From NCBI GenBank assembly GCA_958296075.1, contig CATQHW010000002.1, forward strand, positions 1-64,000: a DNA stretch of 64,000 nt, in the 5' to 3' direction. Position numbers and translations under genes: made by a program. Origin of the DNA: an uncultured Spirochaetia bacterium. GTDB taxonomy: Bacteria > Spirochaetota > Spirochaetia > SZUA-6 > Bin103. The first letter of the stretch is position 1; every line of letters starts with the position of its first letter. Shown here one piece after another: positions 1 to 8,709 of this stretch. Below the pieces are notes generated by a model. The model had not been told where the DNA came from. It saw only the letters and a program-made list of their open reading frames with translations, and did no database searches.

Positions 1-529
1 CCAGTGCGCGAGCCAGGCCGATGCGCTGTCTCTGGCCGCCCGAGAACTCGTGCGGGAACCGATCGGCGTACTGCGGCTGGAGCCCGACGATCGAAAGCAG
101 GCGCCGCGCCTCGCGCCGCATGGCCGCTCCCTTGCAGACCTTCTGCACGATCAGCGGCTCGCCGACGATCTCCGAAACCCGCATGCGCGGGCTGAGCGAT
201 GAGAACGGATCCTGGAATACGATCTGCACGTGCCGGTGGTACTCCTGCATCGCCGCGCGGCTCAGCGTGCGTACGTCGAGCTCCTTGCCGTTCTTTCTGA
301 AGGTCACGCGGCCGTCGGTGAACGGGTACAGGCCGACGATCACCCGCCCGGCGGTGGTCTTCCCGCACCCGCTCTCCCCGACCAGCCCCAGCGTCTCGCC
401 TTCCGCGATCAAGAGGTCGATCCCGTCCACCGCCCTCACGTAGCCGACCGTGCGGCGCATCAGCCCCTTCTCGATCGGAAAGTGCTTCTTCATGCCCGCG
501 ACCTCCAGCAGCGGACGGTCGGCCGGCAT
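1..529 (-). CDS. Oligopeptide-type ABC transporter ATPase (OppF/DppF-like), partial
   Basis: The gene runs off the left edge; about 176 N-terminal residues are visible. It would energise import through the adjacent permease, on the cytoplasmic face. A Walker A GESGCGKTT lies near residue 48, a Q-loop in IVFQDPFSSLSP follows, and the ABC signature SGGQRQRI is read close to the edge, so this is a normal first half of an OppF/DppF subunit (family length about 320). The ATG at 529 is chosen because it gives MPADRPLLEVAGMKKHFPI, which aligns with family N-termini. It sits 8 nt after the permease stop, so the two are probably co-transcribed. Walker B and the C-terminal oligopeptide-transporter domain lie outside the window. 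Confidence 0.9.
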   Translation of the reverse strand, partial: MPADRPLLEVAGMKKHFPIEKGLMRRTVGYVRAVDGIDLLIAEGETLGLVGESGCGKTTAGRVIVGLYPFTDGRVTFRKNGKELDVRTLSRAAMQEYHRHVQIVFQDPFSSLSPRMRVSEIVGEPLIVQKVCKGAAMRREARRLLSIVGLQPQYADRFPHEFSGGQRQRIGLARAL

Positions 530-536
530 CGCCGCC

Positions 537-1715
537 CTACGCCGCGAACGGATCGGCGGCGTCCCGCAATCCGTCTCCGAAGAAGTTGAAGCAGAGCACG
601 GTCAGAACGATCATGAGTCCCGGCGTCGCCAGCCAGAGATGGTTGACCAGCGCCTGCACGTTCTGGGCGTCGCGCAACATCACCCCCCAGCTCGTCATTG
701 GCGGCGTGATGCCGATGCCCAGGAAGCTGAGACTGCTCTCGCCCAGGATCGTCCCCGGCACTGCCAGCGTAGCGGTGACGATGATGTGGCTGAGCGAACC
801 GGGCAGCAGGTGCCGGGTGATGATCCGCCAGTGGCTGGAGCCGACGACGCGGGCGGCCATGACGTATTCCTCCTGCCGGTATGCCAACACCTTGCCACGC
901 ACCACACGCGCCAAGCTCCCCCAGCCGATCAGCGACAGAATGACGACCACGCCGAGATAGACGAAACCGGAGGGCCAGGTGACCGGCACGGCGGCCGACA
1001 GGGCGATCCACAGCGGAATCTGCGGAAAGGAGATCAGAAGTTCGATCAGCCGCTGGATGGCATTGTCGACCATCCTGCCGAAATAGGCGGAGGCCACCCC
1101 CAGAAGCGATCCGAGCAGGATGGTGATGAACGTGCCTACCAGCGGCACCGACAGGCTGACCTGCGCGCCGGTCCAGACCCGCGACAGGATGTCCCTGCCC
1201 AGGTTGTCGGTCCCCCACAGGAACAGCGTTCCGCCCTCGTCCACGCCGATCAGCCGTATGCGCGCCGGAATGAAGCCGATCAGCTTGTACGGTTCGCTGG
1301 GAACGAAGAACCGGATGGGATACTTGGTGGTCCGCACCTCCCGGTAGGAGATCGCCAGAGTCGTCATGTCGATGCTCCGTTCATAGGCGTACACGAACGG
1401 GCGGGAAAGCCGTCCGTTCCGGTCCGTGAAATGGACCTTTTGCGGAGGGGAGAACTTGAACTCGACGTGAAACTCGTCGTGATGATACGCGCTGAAGAAC
1501 TGAGCGAACAAGGCGATGAAGTAGAGGACGGCCAGGATGACGCCGCTGGCCACGGCCAGCCGGTTCTTGCTGAACCGGCGCCACGTGAGCGCCCATATGG
1601 TGCGGCTTGCCGCGGCGGGGTGATCGGTGGCGGGTTCGGCGGCGGGATCAGCAGCCGGCCTTGACAATGACCTCGACCTCACGGAGCGCGACGTCGGCCC
1701 GTGCGCCGTCCGCAC
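537..1715 (-). CDS. Oligopeptide-type ABC transporter permease (OppC/DppC-like)
   Basis: Inner-membrane permease of an Opp/Dpp importer, 392 residues from the ATG at 1715. A first membrane segment (about residues 55-75) is followed by a long periplasmic stretch, then the conserved GTDNLGRDILSRV motif, further membrane segments, and the coupling loop EYVMAARVVGSSHWRIITRHLLPGSLSHII that contacts the ATPase. The C-terminus CFNFFGDGLRDAADP is typical of OppC. The start is uncertain: the ATG at 1715 overlaps the upstream gene by 68 nt and adds an Arg/Ser/Ala-rich leader. A TTG or GTG nearer 1650-1665 would begin just before the conserved SRTIWALTWRRF segment and may be the real start. Confidence 0.88.
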   Translation of the reverse strand: MRTAHGPTSRSVRSRSLSRPAADPAAEPATDHPAAASRTIWALTWRRFSKNRLAVASGVILAVLYFIALFAQFFSAYHHDEFHVEFKFSPPQKVHFTDRNGRLSRPFVYAYERSIDMTTLAISYREVRTTKYPIRFFVPSEPYKLIGFIPARIRLIGVDEGGTLFLWGTDNLGRDILSRVWTGAQVSLSVPLVGTFITILLGSLLGVASAYFGRMVDNAIQRLIELLISFPQIPLWIALSAAVPVTWPSGFVYLGVVVILSLIGWGSLARVVRGKVLAYRQEEYVMAARVVGSSHWRIITRHLLPGSLSHIIVTATLAVPGTILGESSLSFLGIGITPPMTSWGVMLRDAQNVQALVNHLWLATPGLMIVLTVLCFNFFGDGLRDAADPFAA

Positions 1716-3198
1716 TCTCTACGAGCGTCACGCCCAGACGGTTGTCGCCATATACCGCCGGCGGGGAGCGCAGGCCGAAGCGGCACTCGGGCAGCCGGCC
1801 CGCGTCCTCCGGCCACTCGTACCGGATCTCCTCGGGAGGGACACGATCGCCGTTGACGTCGATCTCGATCCGGTCGCCGGGCACGATCGCCGGCCGGCAC
1901 ACCACCGTCGCGCCGGATGCGGGGCCGTCTCCGCCGGCGTCACCCGTCAGGCGCTCGCATACGCGGAACCGGAACTCGCCGCGCGCTCCCGGCGCGTTCC
2001 TGCTCAGGACGATCTCTTCCGCCCGGTACGGGAAGTCTCCCTCGTATCCCGCCTGTCGGCGCGGATTCGGTCCCCAGAGCGGATAGAAGGCATAGCGGCG
2101 GTCGTGCCGGGCGATCCGCTGCGGATCCCGCAGCACCTGCAGCATCGGGTACCAGGAGACGTCGAAACAGTTCTGCGTGGAGAATCCGTCGGCTCCCGCC
2201 CCGTAGAAGTTGCGTACCGCCGCGCAGTAATGGTCCGGCGTCTGCGTCAAGTCCCGGTAATCGTATCCCAACCACTCCTGGACCTGCGGATAGACGTAGC
2301 ACTCCGCGGCGCGGGCCAGGCGCACGAACTCCTCGAACCGGGCGTTGGGATCGGTGAAACCAATGTCGCCGGGCGCCACGTAATCGATCAGCCGGTCCGC
2401 GATCCAGACCGGAACGTCCAACCCCATCCGCAGGCATCCGTTCAGGTGCTGCAGGACGCGCACCCCCAGCAGGAGCCGGCGGCCGCGCCGGCGGCCGGCC
2501 GCGTCGAGCATGGCGCGGACCCGCCGCACGAAGCCGGTCATGATCGCGTGGCTGCGCGCCGCTTCGCCGCGGGCAAAGCACGCAGGGAGACGGGTGAAGT
2601 TGAACTCCAGGCCGTCGACGTCGAACCGATGCGCCACTTCCTCCATGATCGAGAAGATCCAGTCGCGGACCTCGTCGACCGCGTAGTCGAGCGCGCATCC
2701 CAACTCGTAGCTCCGCGGGTCGGTGGTCCGCTTCGACGACGGGTCGTATCCCTCCAGTATCCATTCCGGCTTGTCGCGCCGAAGCCGCTCGAACCAGTCG
2801 GCGTTGTGGCCGTGCCGGTCGTTCATCCGGAAGCCGGCGATCAGTTCGATGCCGCGGCGGTGGCACTCATCGGCGTAGACCTCGATCGGCATCACGCCGT
2901 CGTCCATCATCGGCACCAGCCGCCGGTGATGGGGCCGGGCGTCGAACTCGCACGTCTCGCCTCGCCAGAAATGGCTCCATCCCTGGCTCCAGACCTCCTG
3001 CACCACGGTGTCGATCGCCTGTGCGCCGGCGTAGTTCCGCACCACCTGGCGCAACTCCTCCGGGGTCGCGCGTCCGTCGCTCAGATGGCGCGTGGTGTTC
3101 GACGGGTCGCTGTTGTAGACCACCCGGCGTCTTCCCCGCGGCGCCCACGAACCGAGCGCGGCGCCGGTCGAGCGGTCGGTTCCTTCCCGGTCGCTCAT
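1648..3198 (-). CDS. Putative glycoside-hydrolase-like TIM-barrel protein
   Basis: A protein of about 516 residues of the uncharacterised glycosidase-like type often found beside sugar importers. Early segments such as VVYNSDPSNTTRHL, GIELIAGFRMNDRHGHNADWF and FDVDGLEFNFTRLP look like successive strands of a family-10-like TIM barrel, with acidic residues at strand ends; the C-terminal 120 residues look like a beta-sandwich. No signal peptide is seen, so it is probably cytoplasmic. I chose the ATG at 3198 rather than 3216 because GGTGAG lies just before it and it clears the upstream stop codon. It sits between the sialidase-like gene and the permease, suggesting a role in processing an imported glycan. 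Substrate and catalytic residues cannot be assigned. Confidence 0.62.
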   Translation of the reverse strand: MSDREGTDRSTGAALGSWAPRGRRRVVYNSDPSNTTRHLSDGRATPEELRQVVRNYAGAQAIDTVVQEVWSQGWSHFWRGETCEFDARPHHRRLVPMMDDGVMPIEVYADECHRRGIELIAGFRMNDRHGHNADWFERLRRDKPEWILEGYDPSSKRTTDPRSYELGCALDYAVDEVRDWIFSIMEEVAHRFDVDGLEFNFTRLPACFARGEAARSHAIMTGFVRRVRAMLDAAGRRRGRRLLLGVRVLQHLNGCLRMGLDVPVWIADRLIDYVAPGDIGFTDPNARFEEFVRLARAAECYVYPQVQEWLGYDYRDLTQTPDHYCAAVRNFYGAGADGFSTQNCFDVSWYPMLQVLRDPQRIARHDRRYAFYPLWGPNPRRQAGYEGDFPYRAEEIVLSRNAPGARGEFRFRVCERLTGDAGGDGPASGATVVCRPAIVPGDRIEIDVNGDRVPPEEIRYEWPEDAGRLPECRFGLRSPPAVYGDNRLGVTLVESADGARADVALREVEVIVKAGC

Positions 3199-3202
3199 GA
3201 TC

Positions 3203-4456
3203 TCACCGAAGGGCATCCTGATGATAGACGTAGGCTAGGCAGCAGGTGCCCCAGTCGCGGTGCCCGATGTCCATGATCGTGTAGGCAGCCGTCACGATGG
3301 TGCCGTCGTCGTAACAGACGGTGCTCGGATAGCCACAGTCCCAACTCCATGCGGTGTCGGACAGGACGTACTCGCGTTCGATGTCGAAGGTATCGCCGCC
3401 GTCGCGGCTCACGATCGCCCTCACGCCGAACGGGTAGGCCCGGTAGCCGTAGGTGATGAGCATCATGCCACCCGGGAGCACGACCGGGTTGCCGGGCGAA
3501 GGCTTCTGCACGCGCCCGTTCACCATGCGCCAGTCTCCCTGTCCCAGGATATCGGGCGTCGCATGGCCGGCTTCCCCGTGCGGCACGCTCTCATCCCACC
3601 GTTCCCAGGTCCTGCCCCCGTCGTACGAGTGAGCGATCCGGTTGGGCCGGTCGTTGTGCCTGACGTAGCCGATCCAGTGCGCGTCGTCGAGCGCGGCGAA
3701 CCCGGTCTCGCTGGCGCCGTCGCCGATCGGCGTGGGGGCGTCCCAGGTCCCCCCGCCGTCGCGCGACCGATAGAGGTAGCTGATGCGTATCGGCAACTCG
3801 GGCTCTTCGCAGTACCTGCGCAACTCGTGGGATCCTCTCGCGTTGAAGACCAGGGTGCCGTCCGCAAGCGTCCGCATCTGGCCGTGCGGGCTCAGCGTGG
3901 TCCCGGACGGCGCGGGGACCTTGACCGGCTCGGACCAGGTGTTCCCGTCATCGTCCGATCGGATCACCTCCATCCACGCCTTGTGCTCCTCGACGCCGAC
4001 GTCGTTGGGCGCGAATCCCTCGAGGATGCCGTACCCCAACACCAGACGGCCTCCCCCGGCCTGTCCCAACGTCGGGTTCCGCACGTCGATCTGCCGGTTT
4101 TCGTCACCGCGCACGGCCACCCGGTAATCGGACCAGGTCGCGCCGCGGTCCTCCGAGAAGGAGACGCTGATCTCCGAAGCGCTGAGCCGGTGGGTCGCGC
4201 CGGTCCTGGTCGCGCAGCACAGCCGGCCGTCGTCCAGCAGTGTCAGGACCGGAAACAGCCCGCCACCTCTGGCGAAGGGCGGGGGGTGTTCCACCGCGGC
4301 GCCGAAGTCGTTGCGGTGCGGATCGTCCCGCACCTCCGGGAACATCCTGAAGTAAGGTTCGGGACCCTTGTCTTCCCGGAGACTGGGCCAGCGCGATCCG
4401 GTGGTCAGGACCGGATAGGTGGCCAGCCTGTCGGAGATCGACAGTTCCTGCAGCAT
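3203..4456 (-). CDS. Sialidase-family (BNR/Asp-box) protein
   Basis: A 417-residue six-bladed propeller protein of the sialidase superfamily. Five Asp-box repeats (S-x-D-x-G-x-T-W) are visible: SEDRGATWSD, SDDDGNTWSE, SRDGGGTWDA, SYDGGRTWER and SRDGGDTFDI. These are structural, and sialic acid specificity cannot be claimed from them alone; a catalytic Arg triad was not verified. There is no signal peptide, which argues for a cytoplasmic enzyme acting on imported material. It lies downstream of the solute-binding protein gene and 4 nt upstream of the TIM-barrel gene, so it appears to belong to one glycan-use operon. A terminator-like hairpin precedes it. Confidence 0.78.
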   Translation of the reverse strand: MLQELSISDRLATYPVLTTGSRWPSLREDKGPEPYFRMFPEVRDDPHRNDFGAAVEHPPPFARGGGLFPVLTLLDDGRLCCATRTGATHRLSASEISVSFSEDRGATWSDYRVAVRGDENRQIDVRNPTLGQAGGGRLVLGYGILEGFAPNDVGVEEHKAWMEVIRSDDDGNTWSEPVKVPAPSGTTLSPHGQMRTLADGTLVFNARGSHELRRYCEEPELPIRISYLYRSRDGGGTWDAPTPIGDGASETGFAALDDAHWIGYVRHNDRPNRIAHSYDGGRTWERWDESVPHGEAGHATPDILGQGDWRMVNGRVQKPSPGNPVVLPGGMMLITYGYRAYPFGVRAIVSRDGGDTFDIEREYVLSDTAWSWDCGYPSTVCYDDGTIVTAAYTIMDIGHRDWGTCCLAYVYHQDALR

Positions 4457-4494
4457 GGTGGATGCCTTTTTCTTTCGCGCGGCCGGTCAAAGAA

Positions 4495-4527
4495 AGAGTG
4501 CTACGAAGGCCGTCTCCGTAGCACTCT
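4495..4527 (-). terminator. Intrinsic terminator or attenuator after the binding-protein gene
   Basis: A perfect 11-bp inverted repeat (AGAGTGCTACG / CGTAGCACTCT) with an 11-nt loop, followed on the minus strand by TTTCTTTG. It lies 24-56 nt after the stop of the binding-protein gene and before the sialidase-like gene. The arrangement fits partial termination that lets the binding protein be made in excess over the downstream enzymes and membrane subunits. Confidence 0.7.
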
Positions 4528-4550
4528 GACGAACGAAATCGCGTGAACCC

Positions 4551-6419
4551 CTACTCTACCTCGTACTTGATGTAGAACTGGTCAGGATATGCTGAGTACT
4601 CCATCTTCTGAGCGGTGGCCACGTCCGGCAGGTTGCCGATCCGGTTGTGGCGGATGACGATCACCGGGAAGTCGGAGGTGATCGCGATCCAACTGGTGAC
4701 CTCCTCGGCTTCCATGATCCACAGATCCTTGGTGAGCCGCGAGAACGTCTCCGGATCGGTACTGGAGATCAACTCCTGCTCCAGTTCCCAGGCGGCCAGG
4801 AACTCGGGCGACGGGTTGTCGTACCTGGTGCCGAGCGTCTGGGAGTCTGGGTTGTAGCCGCCGGAGCGGAACACCCACGGCAGAGAGACCTGCAGCGACG
4901 GCCCCCAATGCATGACGACCTGGGTGTCGTAGGCCCGCATCTTTTCGAAGATGACCGAGCGCTTGACGGCGTTGAGTATCGCGTCGATGCCGGCGTCTCG
5001 CCACTGACGGACCACCATCTCCGCGAGCGGCGTATTGACGAACCGGTCGGTCGGCGTGTCGATGACGATGACGACGTTATCGCCGTTCGGATATTGCAGG
5101 ATGCCGTCGCCGTCGGCGTCCTCGAGCCCCAGTTGCGCGAACATGCGTTTGGCCTGGTCCGGGTCGAACTTGGCGTACGCCTCCATACGGCTGTCGTAGA
5201 ACGGAGAGTCGCGCCCGACCATCGTGCCCGATGCCTGCGCCAAGCCGAAATAGAGGGCTTCGTTGATCTCGTCCCGGTCGATCGCCAGCGACAGCGCCCG
5301 GCGAAAGTCGACCTGGTACATGAGCTTTTTCAGGTTCTCGTCGGAGGGCTCGAAGAACAGCTTCAGGTAACCCTGGAACGCTCCGCCCTTCCAGATCAGG
5401 ACCTGATAGTCGCCTTGAGCCTCGTTCTCCTTCATTACCTGGTAGTTCTGGAAGCCCTGCATGTTCCGGCCCTGGACGTCGATCTGCCCCTGGATGACGG
5501 ACAGGGCCGCCACCTGCTGATCGGCGAGGACCCTGATGCGGACGTTGTCGATGTACGGGAGCTGATTGCCCGCCGTATCGACCACCGGATAGTACGGATT
5601 ACGGGTGGCGAAAGCGCCTTCGACGGGGTCGAGTTCGGTGACGACCCACGGGCCGATCTGCGGCATGGCGCCGGGATCGTCCATGAAACGGAGCTCCGTG
5701 TTGTTGCGGAACTGCTCGTAGGTCGAGTCGGAATTGAACTTGGGATGGAACTGCTCGGCGTAGTGCCGGGGGTAGACGGCCCAGGGGCCGGAGACGTTCA
5801 AGGTGAGGTCCGGATTGGGGATCGCGGAGATATACTTGACCGTATGGTCGTCGATCTTCTCTACCTTGATCGGCTCGCCGCCGGAACGGGACCACCACGT
5901 TCCGTTCGGATGAATGTTGACGTCATTGCCCACTTCGTTCATGGACCAGACGATGTCGTCGGCGGTCAGGGGATGGCCGTCGGACCACTTGATTCCCCGC
6001 CGGTGCCAGATGGTCAACTCGGTGAAGTCGTCGTTGAACTGGTACTCCTTGGCGTACAGCGGGTCCAGACCGCCGAAGTGCAGGCCGTCGTTCAGGTATC
6101 CCGCAAGATCGTAGGGAATGATGAAGCCGAAACCTCCGGCGTCTCCCAGGCCCCGGTAGTAGTTCAACTGGATCCAGCCGTCGACGGCGTCGGGACCCCA
6201 ACGGCGCAACGTGCCGCCGTACCGGCCGATCTCGCCCAGCACCTCCCGGACCAGAGGCTCCTCCGAAACCCGCTCTTCGACCGGCGGCAGGGTGCCCGCC
6301 TTGACCATCTCCGTCAGCATGGGAGCTTCCTGGTAGTCGCCCATGTCGCCGTACGCCGAGACGCCGGCCAGCAGCCCGGCCAAGGCCGCGACGATCGTTA
6401 CGCCAATCGTTCTCCTCAT
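4551..6419 (-). CDS. ABC transporter substrate-binding protein, family 5 (Opp/Dpp type)
   Basis: A 622-residue periplasmic binding protein of the SBP_bac_5 family. The N-terminus MRRTIGVTIVAALAGLLAGVSAYG is a Sec signal peptide with two Arg, a hydrophobic core and an Ala/Gly-rich cleavage region. The mature protein has the family pattern GGTLRRWGPD, then LTIWHRRGIKWSDGHPLTADDIVWSMN, the usual family 5 signature area, and a C-terminal DLWIMEAEEVTSWI segment. At 622 residues it is longer than DppA (about 535), like many carbohydrate-associated members. It is the first gene of the minus-strand operon with the sialidase-like, TIM-barrel, permease and ATPase genes; a second permease of DppB type is not present in the window. 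Confidence 0.92.
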   Translation of the reverse strand: MRRTIGVTIVAALAGLLAGVSAYGDMGDYQEAPMLTEMVKAGTLPPVEERVSEEPLVREVLGEIGRYGGTLRRWGPDAVDGWIQLNYYRGLGDAGGFGFIIPYDLAGYLNDGLHFGGLDPLYAKEYQFNDDFTELTIWHRRGIKWSDGHPLTADDIVWSMNEVGNDVNIHPNGTWWSRSGGEPIKVEKIDDHTVKYISAIPNPDLTLNVSGPWAVYPRHYAEQFHPKFNSDSTYEQFRNNTELRFMDDPGAMPQIGPWVVTELDPVEGAFATRNPYYPVVDTAGNQLPYIDNVRIRVLADQQVAALSVIQGQIDVQGRNMQGFQNYQVMKENEAQGDYQVLIWKGGAFQGYLKLFFEPSDENLKKLMYQVDFRRALSLAIDRDEINEALYFGLAQASGTMVGRDSPFYDSRMEAYAKFDPDQAKRMFAQLGLEDADGDGILQYPNGDNVVIVIDTPTDRFVNTPLAEMVVRQWRDAGIDAILNAVKRSVIFEKMRAYDTQVVMHWGPSLQVSLPWVFRSGGYNPDSQTLGTRYDNPSPEFLAAWELEQELISSTDPETFSRLTKDLWIMEAEEVTSWIAITSDFPVIVIRHNRIGNLPDVATAQKMEYSAYPDQFYIKYEVE

Positions 6420-6485
6420 CGGAATCCTCTCCTGCTACGCGCGTTGATGCTGCCCGGTAGCCTGTAACGCGGTCAGGGCTCTGTC

Positions 6486-6525
6486 AACCCATCCTGCCGG
6501 GCGGGCACGGCCGGCAGGATGGGTT
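6486..6525. terminator. Perfect 15-bp hairpin between operons
   Basis: AACCCATCCTGCCGG and its exact complement CCGGCAGGATGGGTT are separated by a 10-nt loop. The hairpin lies 150 nt downstream of the FAH-family gene (minus strand) and 67 nt upstream of the binding-protein start. It lacks a T-tract on either side, so a bidirectional or factor-assisted terminator, or an mRNA-stabilising element, is possible. The rest of 6420-6674 holds nothing convincing. Confidence 0.5.
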
Positions 6526-6674
6526 GCCAATGGACATGAGGATATCTTCCGGTGATCTCTTGGCCATCAAGGCGCTGGCCCGCCGGCTCGGCGTTGAGTA
6601 GTCAGCCTGATCGCGGAGGTGATCCACCAATATGCGCGGGGCCGGCTCTTCTCGATCGCATGGAAAGCGGAGTG

Positions 6675-7520
6675 CTACCGCTCCCAGGTCCGCTTGCGGG
6701 GATCGCTGACGGAGACCGCCAGCTCGGGGCCCATGCCCTCGATCGACATGCGTACCCGGTCGCCGTCCTGGATGGGCGACAGCGCGTAGTGATGGGTGCC
6801 GGTGGAGACGACGTCGCCGGGCTCCAGGCCGACGACGGCGGTCACCTCGGCCAGCAGTTCCGGCACGTGGCGCGCCATCTCGCCGGTGTTGACGTCGTGC
6901 TTGAGTGCGTCGTTCACCCACAGCCGCATGCCGAGCGCGTTGGGATCGGGCACCTCGTCGGCGGTCAACAGGACCGGCCCCATGGGGCCGAAGGTGTGCC
7001 AGCTCTTGCCCAGGAAGAATCCGCCGGGCAGGCCGCGCGCCGACACGTCCATGAACTGGGTGTAGCCGAAGATCGTGTCCAGGGCGTCTTCCGGGGCCAG
7101 TTTGGCGGCCGGCTTGCCCATGACCAGCGCGAACTCCGGTTCGAAGTGGAACACGGTGGCGTCCGTCTCGGGCAACTCGACGGTGTCGCCGGTAGTCATG
7201 ACCGAGGTCGGCGACTTGAGGAAGGCGTTGAAGGTTTCCTTCTCGGGATGGGCCGGCTCGAGGTAGTTGCCGGCCAGGCAGACGAGCTGCCCCGGGCGCG
7301 GCACCGGCGGGCGCAGGCGGACTTGGTCGACCGGCCGCGCGGCGCCGGATTCGGCGGCCGACGCGATCGTGTCACGGCGGCCGTCCCACCCCTCGATGAC
7401 CTGATTGAGCAGTCCCTGGGCGGTATGGTGGTGCAGATCGGCGACCGCGTCTGAGACGTCGACGACGCCGTCGTCGCGCAGCACGCCGAGTCGGTAGTCG
7501 TCGAAGAAGACGAGCTTCAC
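6675..7520 (-). CDS. Fumarylacetoacetate hydrolase family protein
   Basis: A 281-residue member of the FAH superfamily (hydratases, decarboxylases and C-C hydrolases of 2-oxo acids with a divalent metal). The GTG at 7520 is chosen since GGAGG lies 8 nt upstream and the product then starts MKLVFFDDYRLGVL, as is usual for the family. The FAH core is clear: LVCLAGNYLEPAHPEKE, then FHFEPEFALVMGKPA with the metal-binding acidic pair, FMDVSARGLPGGFFLGKSWHTFGPMGP, and the C-terminal PGDVVSTGTHHY. Exact substrate is unknown. It diverges from the nagA-like gene across an 82-nt gap. Confidence 0.9.
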   Translation of the reverse strand: MKLVFFDDYRLGVLRDDGVVDVSDAVADLHHHTAQGLLNQVIEGWDGRRDTIASAAESGAARPVDQVRLRPPVPRPGQLVCLAGNYLEPAHPEKETFNAFLKSPTSVMTTGDTVELPETDATVFHFEPEFALVMGKPAAKLAPEDALDTIFGYTQFMDVSARGLPGGFFLGKSWHTFGPMGPVLLTADEVPDPNALGMRLWVNDALKHDVNTGEMARHVPELLAEVTAVVGLEPGDVVSTGTHHYALSPIQDGDRVRMSIEGMGPELAVSVSDPRKRTWER

Positions 7521-7602
7521 GTGTAGTGCCTCCGTTTCGGGGTATCGGATCGACGGCCGGCCGGTTGGGGCCGAACCGGCGCCATAGTACCATGCGCGCC
7601 CG

Positions 7603-8709
7603 ATGGCGGCGGGAAGCGAGGCGACGGCCCTGGGCGCCGAGGCGGCGGTCTTCGACGTCTGGTCCGGGGAGCCGAGCGGGGCCGAGCGGGGGGCGGGGAT
7701 CGAGGTATCGGCCGGCACGGCGCTGGTGAGCGGTCCGGCCCTGTTCGATCCGCAGGTCAACGGCTTCGCCGGCGTCGACTTCCAGAGCGCGGGACTGACC
7801 GCCTGCGCCGTGGAGCACGCGGCCGGCGCGCTCGCGGCGGCGGGCTGCTCGCACTTCCTGCCGACCGTGACCACCGCGCCCGTGGATCGCATGGAAGCGC
7901 AGCTCGCTGCGCTGGCGGCCGCCGCTCGGAGCGGCCGCGTGCGGGACGCGGTGCCGGGGTTCCACGTGGAGGGTCCGTTCCTGAGTCCGATCGAGGGGTT
8001 TCGCGGCGCGCACGATCCGGCCTGCATGCGCGATCCCGATCCGGCCGTGTACCAGCGGCTGCAGCGGGCCGCCGGCGGCCGCATCGTCATGCTCACCCTG
8101 GCGCCGGAGCTGCCCGGCGCGGTGGAGATGATCCGCCGCGCCGCCGCCGACGGCGTGACCGTGTGCGCCGGGCACAGCGACGCCGGCGGCGCTCACCTGG
8201 AGGATGCGGTCCGCGCCGGACTGCGGCTCTGGACCCACCTGGGCAACGGCTGTCCGGCGGCGCTGCACCGCCACGACAACGTGATCAACCGCGCCCTGGC
8301 CTGCCCGGCGTTGGCCGCTTCGGTGATCCCGGACGGCATCCACCTGCCGCCGGCAGTGCTGGGCCGGCTCACGGCCGGCCTGGGGCCGAGCCGGCTGATC
8401 GCCACCACCGACGCGATGGCCGCCGCCGGGGCGCCGCCCGGCACCTACTCCCTGGGCGACAAGCGCCTGGAGGTAGGCGCTGACCGGGTCGTCCGGGCGC
8501 CCGGCGGCACCTACTTCGCCGGCTCCAGCCTGACGCCGTTGGAGGGCCTCTACAATTTGGTGCGCATCGGCGGGCTTGGCATGCAGCAGGCGTGGCGCGC
8601 CTGGACTTGGCTGCGCGATCGCATGTTCCCCTCGATCGAGGCGCCGCGCATCGCCGTGCCGTTTCCCGCCGGCCTAGCCGGCGGCGCATCCGCGGCGGCG
8701 CCGAGGTGA
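7603..8709 (+). CDS. nagA: N-acetylglucosamine-6-phosphate deacetylase family protein
   Basis: Amidohydrolase-fold enzyme expected to deacetylate N-acetylglucosamine-6-phosphate in amino-sugar breakdown. The N-terminal metal motif is of the E. coli type (FDPQVNGFAGVDF in place of HxH), followed by GFHVEGPFLSP with the metal-ligand Glu, the ligand histidines in VCAGHSDA and WTHLGNG, and the catalytic Asp in TTDAMAAAGAP. The catalytic barrel is therefore complete. After SSLTPLEGLYNL the usual C-terminal beta-sandwich strands are replaced by about 50 unrelated, Ala/Gly-rich residues. The last codons overlap the next gene as GTGA, so the two are translationally coupled. No ribosome-binding site is obvious at the ATG. 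Confidence 0.78.
   Translation: MAAGSEATALGAEAAVFDVWSGEPSGAERGAGIEVSAGTALVSGPALFDPQVNGFAGVDFQSAGLTACAVEHAAGALAAAGCSHFLPTVTTAPVDRMEAQLAALAAAARSGRVRDAVPGFHVEGPFLSPIEGFRGAHDPACMRDPDPAVYQRLQRAAGGRIVMLTLAPELPGAVEMIRRAAADGVTVCAGHSDAGGAHLEDAVRAGLRLWTHLGNGCPAALHRHDNVINRALACPALAASVIPDGIHLPPAVLGRLTAGLGPSRLIATTDAMAAAGAPPGTYSLGDKRLEVGADRVVRAPGGTYFAGSSLTPLEGLYNLVRIGGLGMQQAWRAWTWLRDRMFPSIEAPRIAVPFPAGLAGGASAAAPR

Noticed and set aside
6531..6602. Short plus-strand ORF (23 codons, MDMRISSGDLLAIKALARRL...)
   Set aside because: Too short to support, no ribosome-binding site and no known family.
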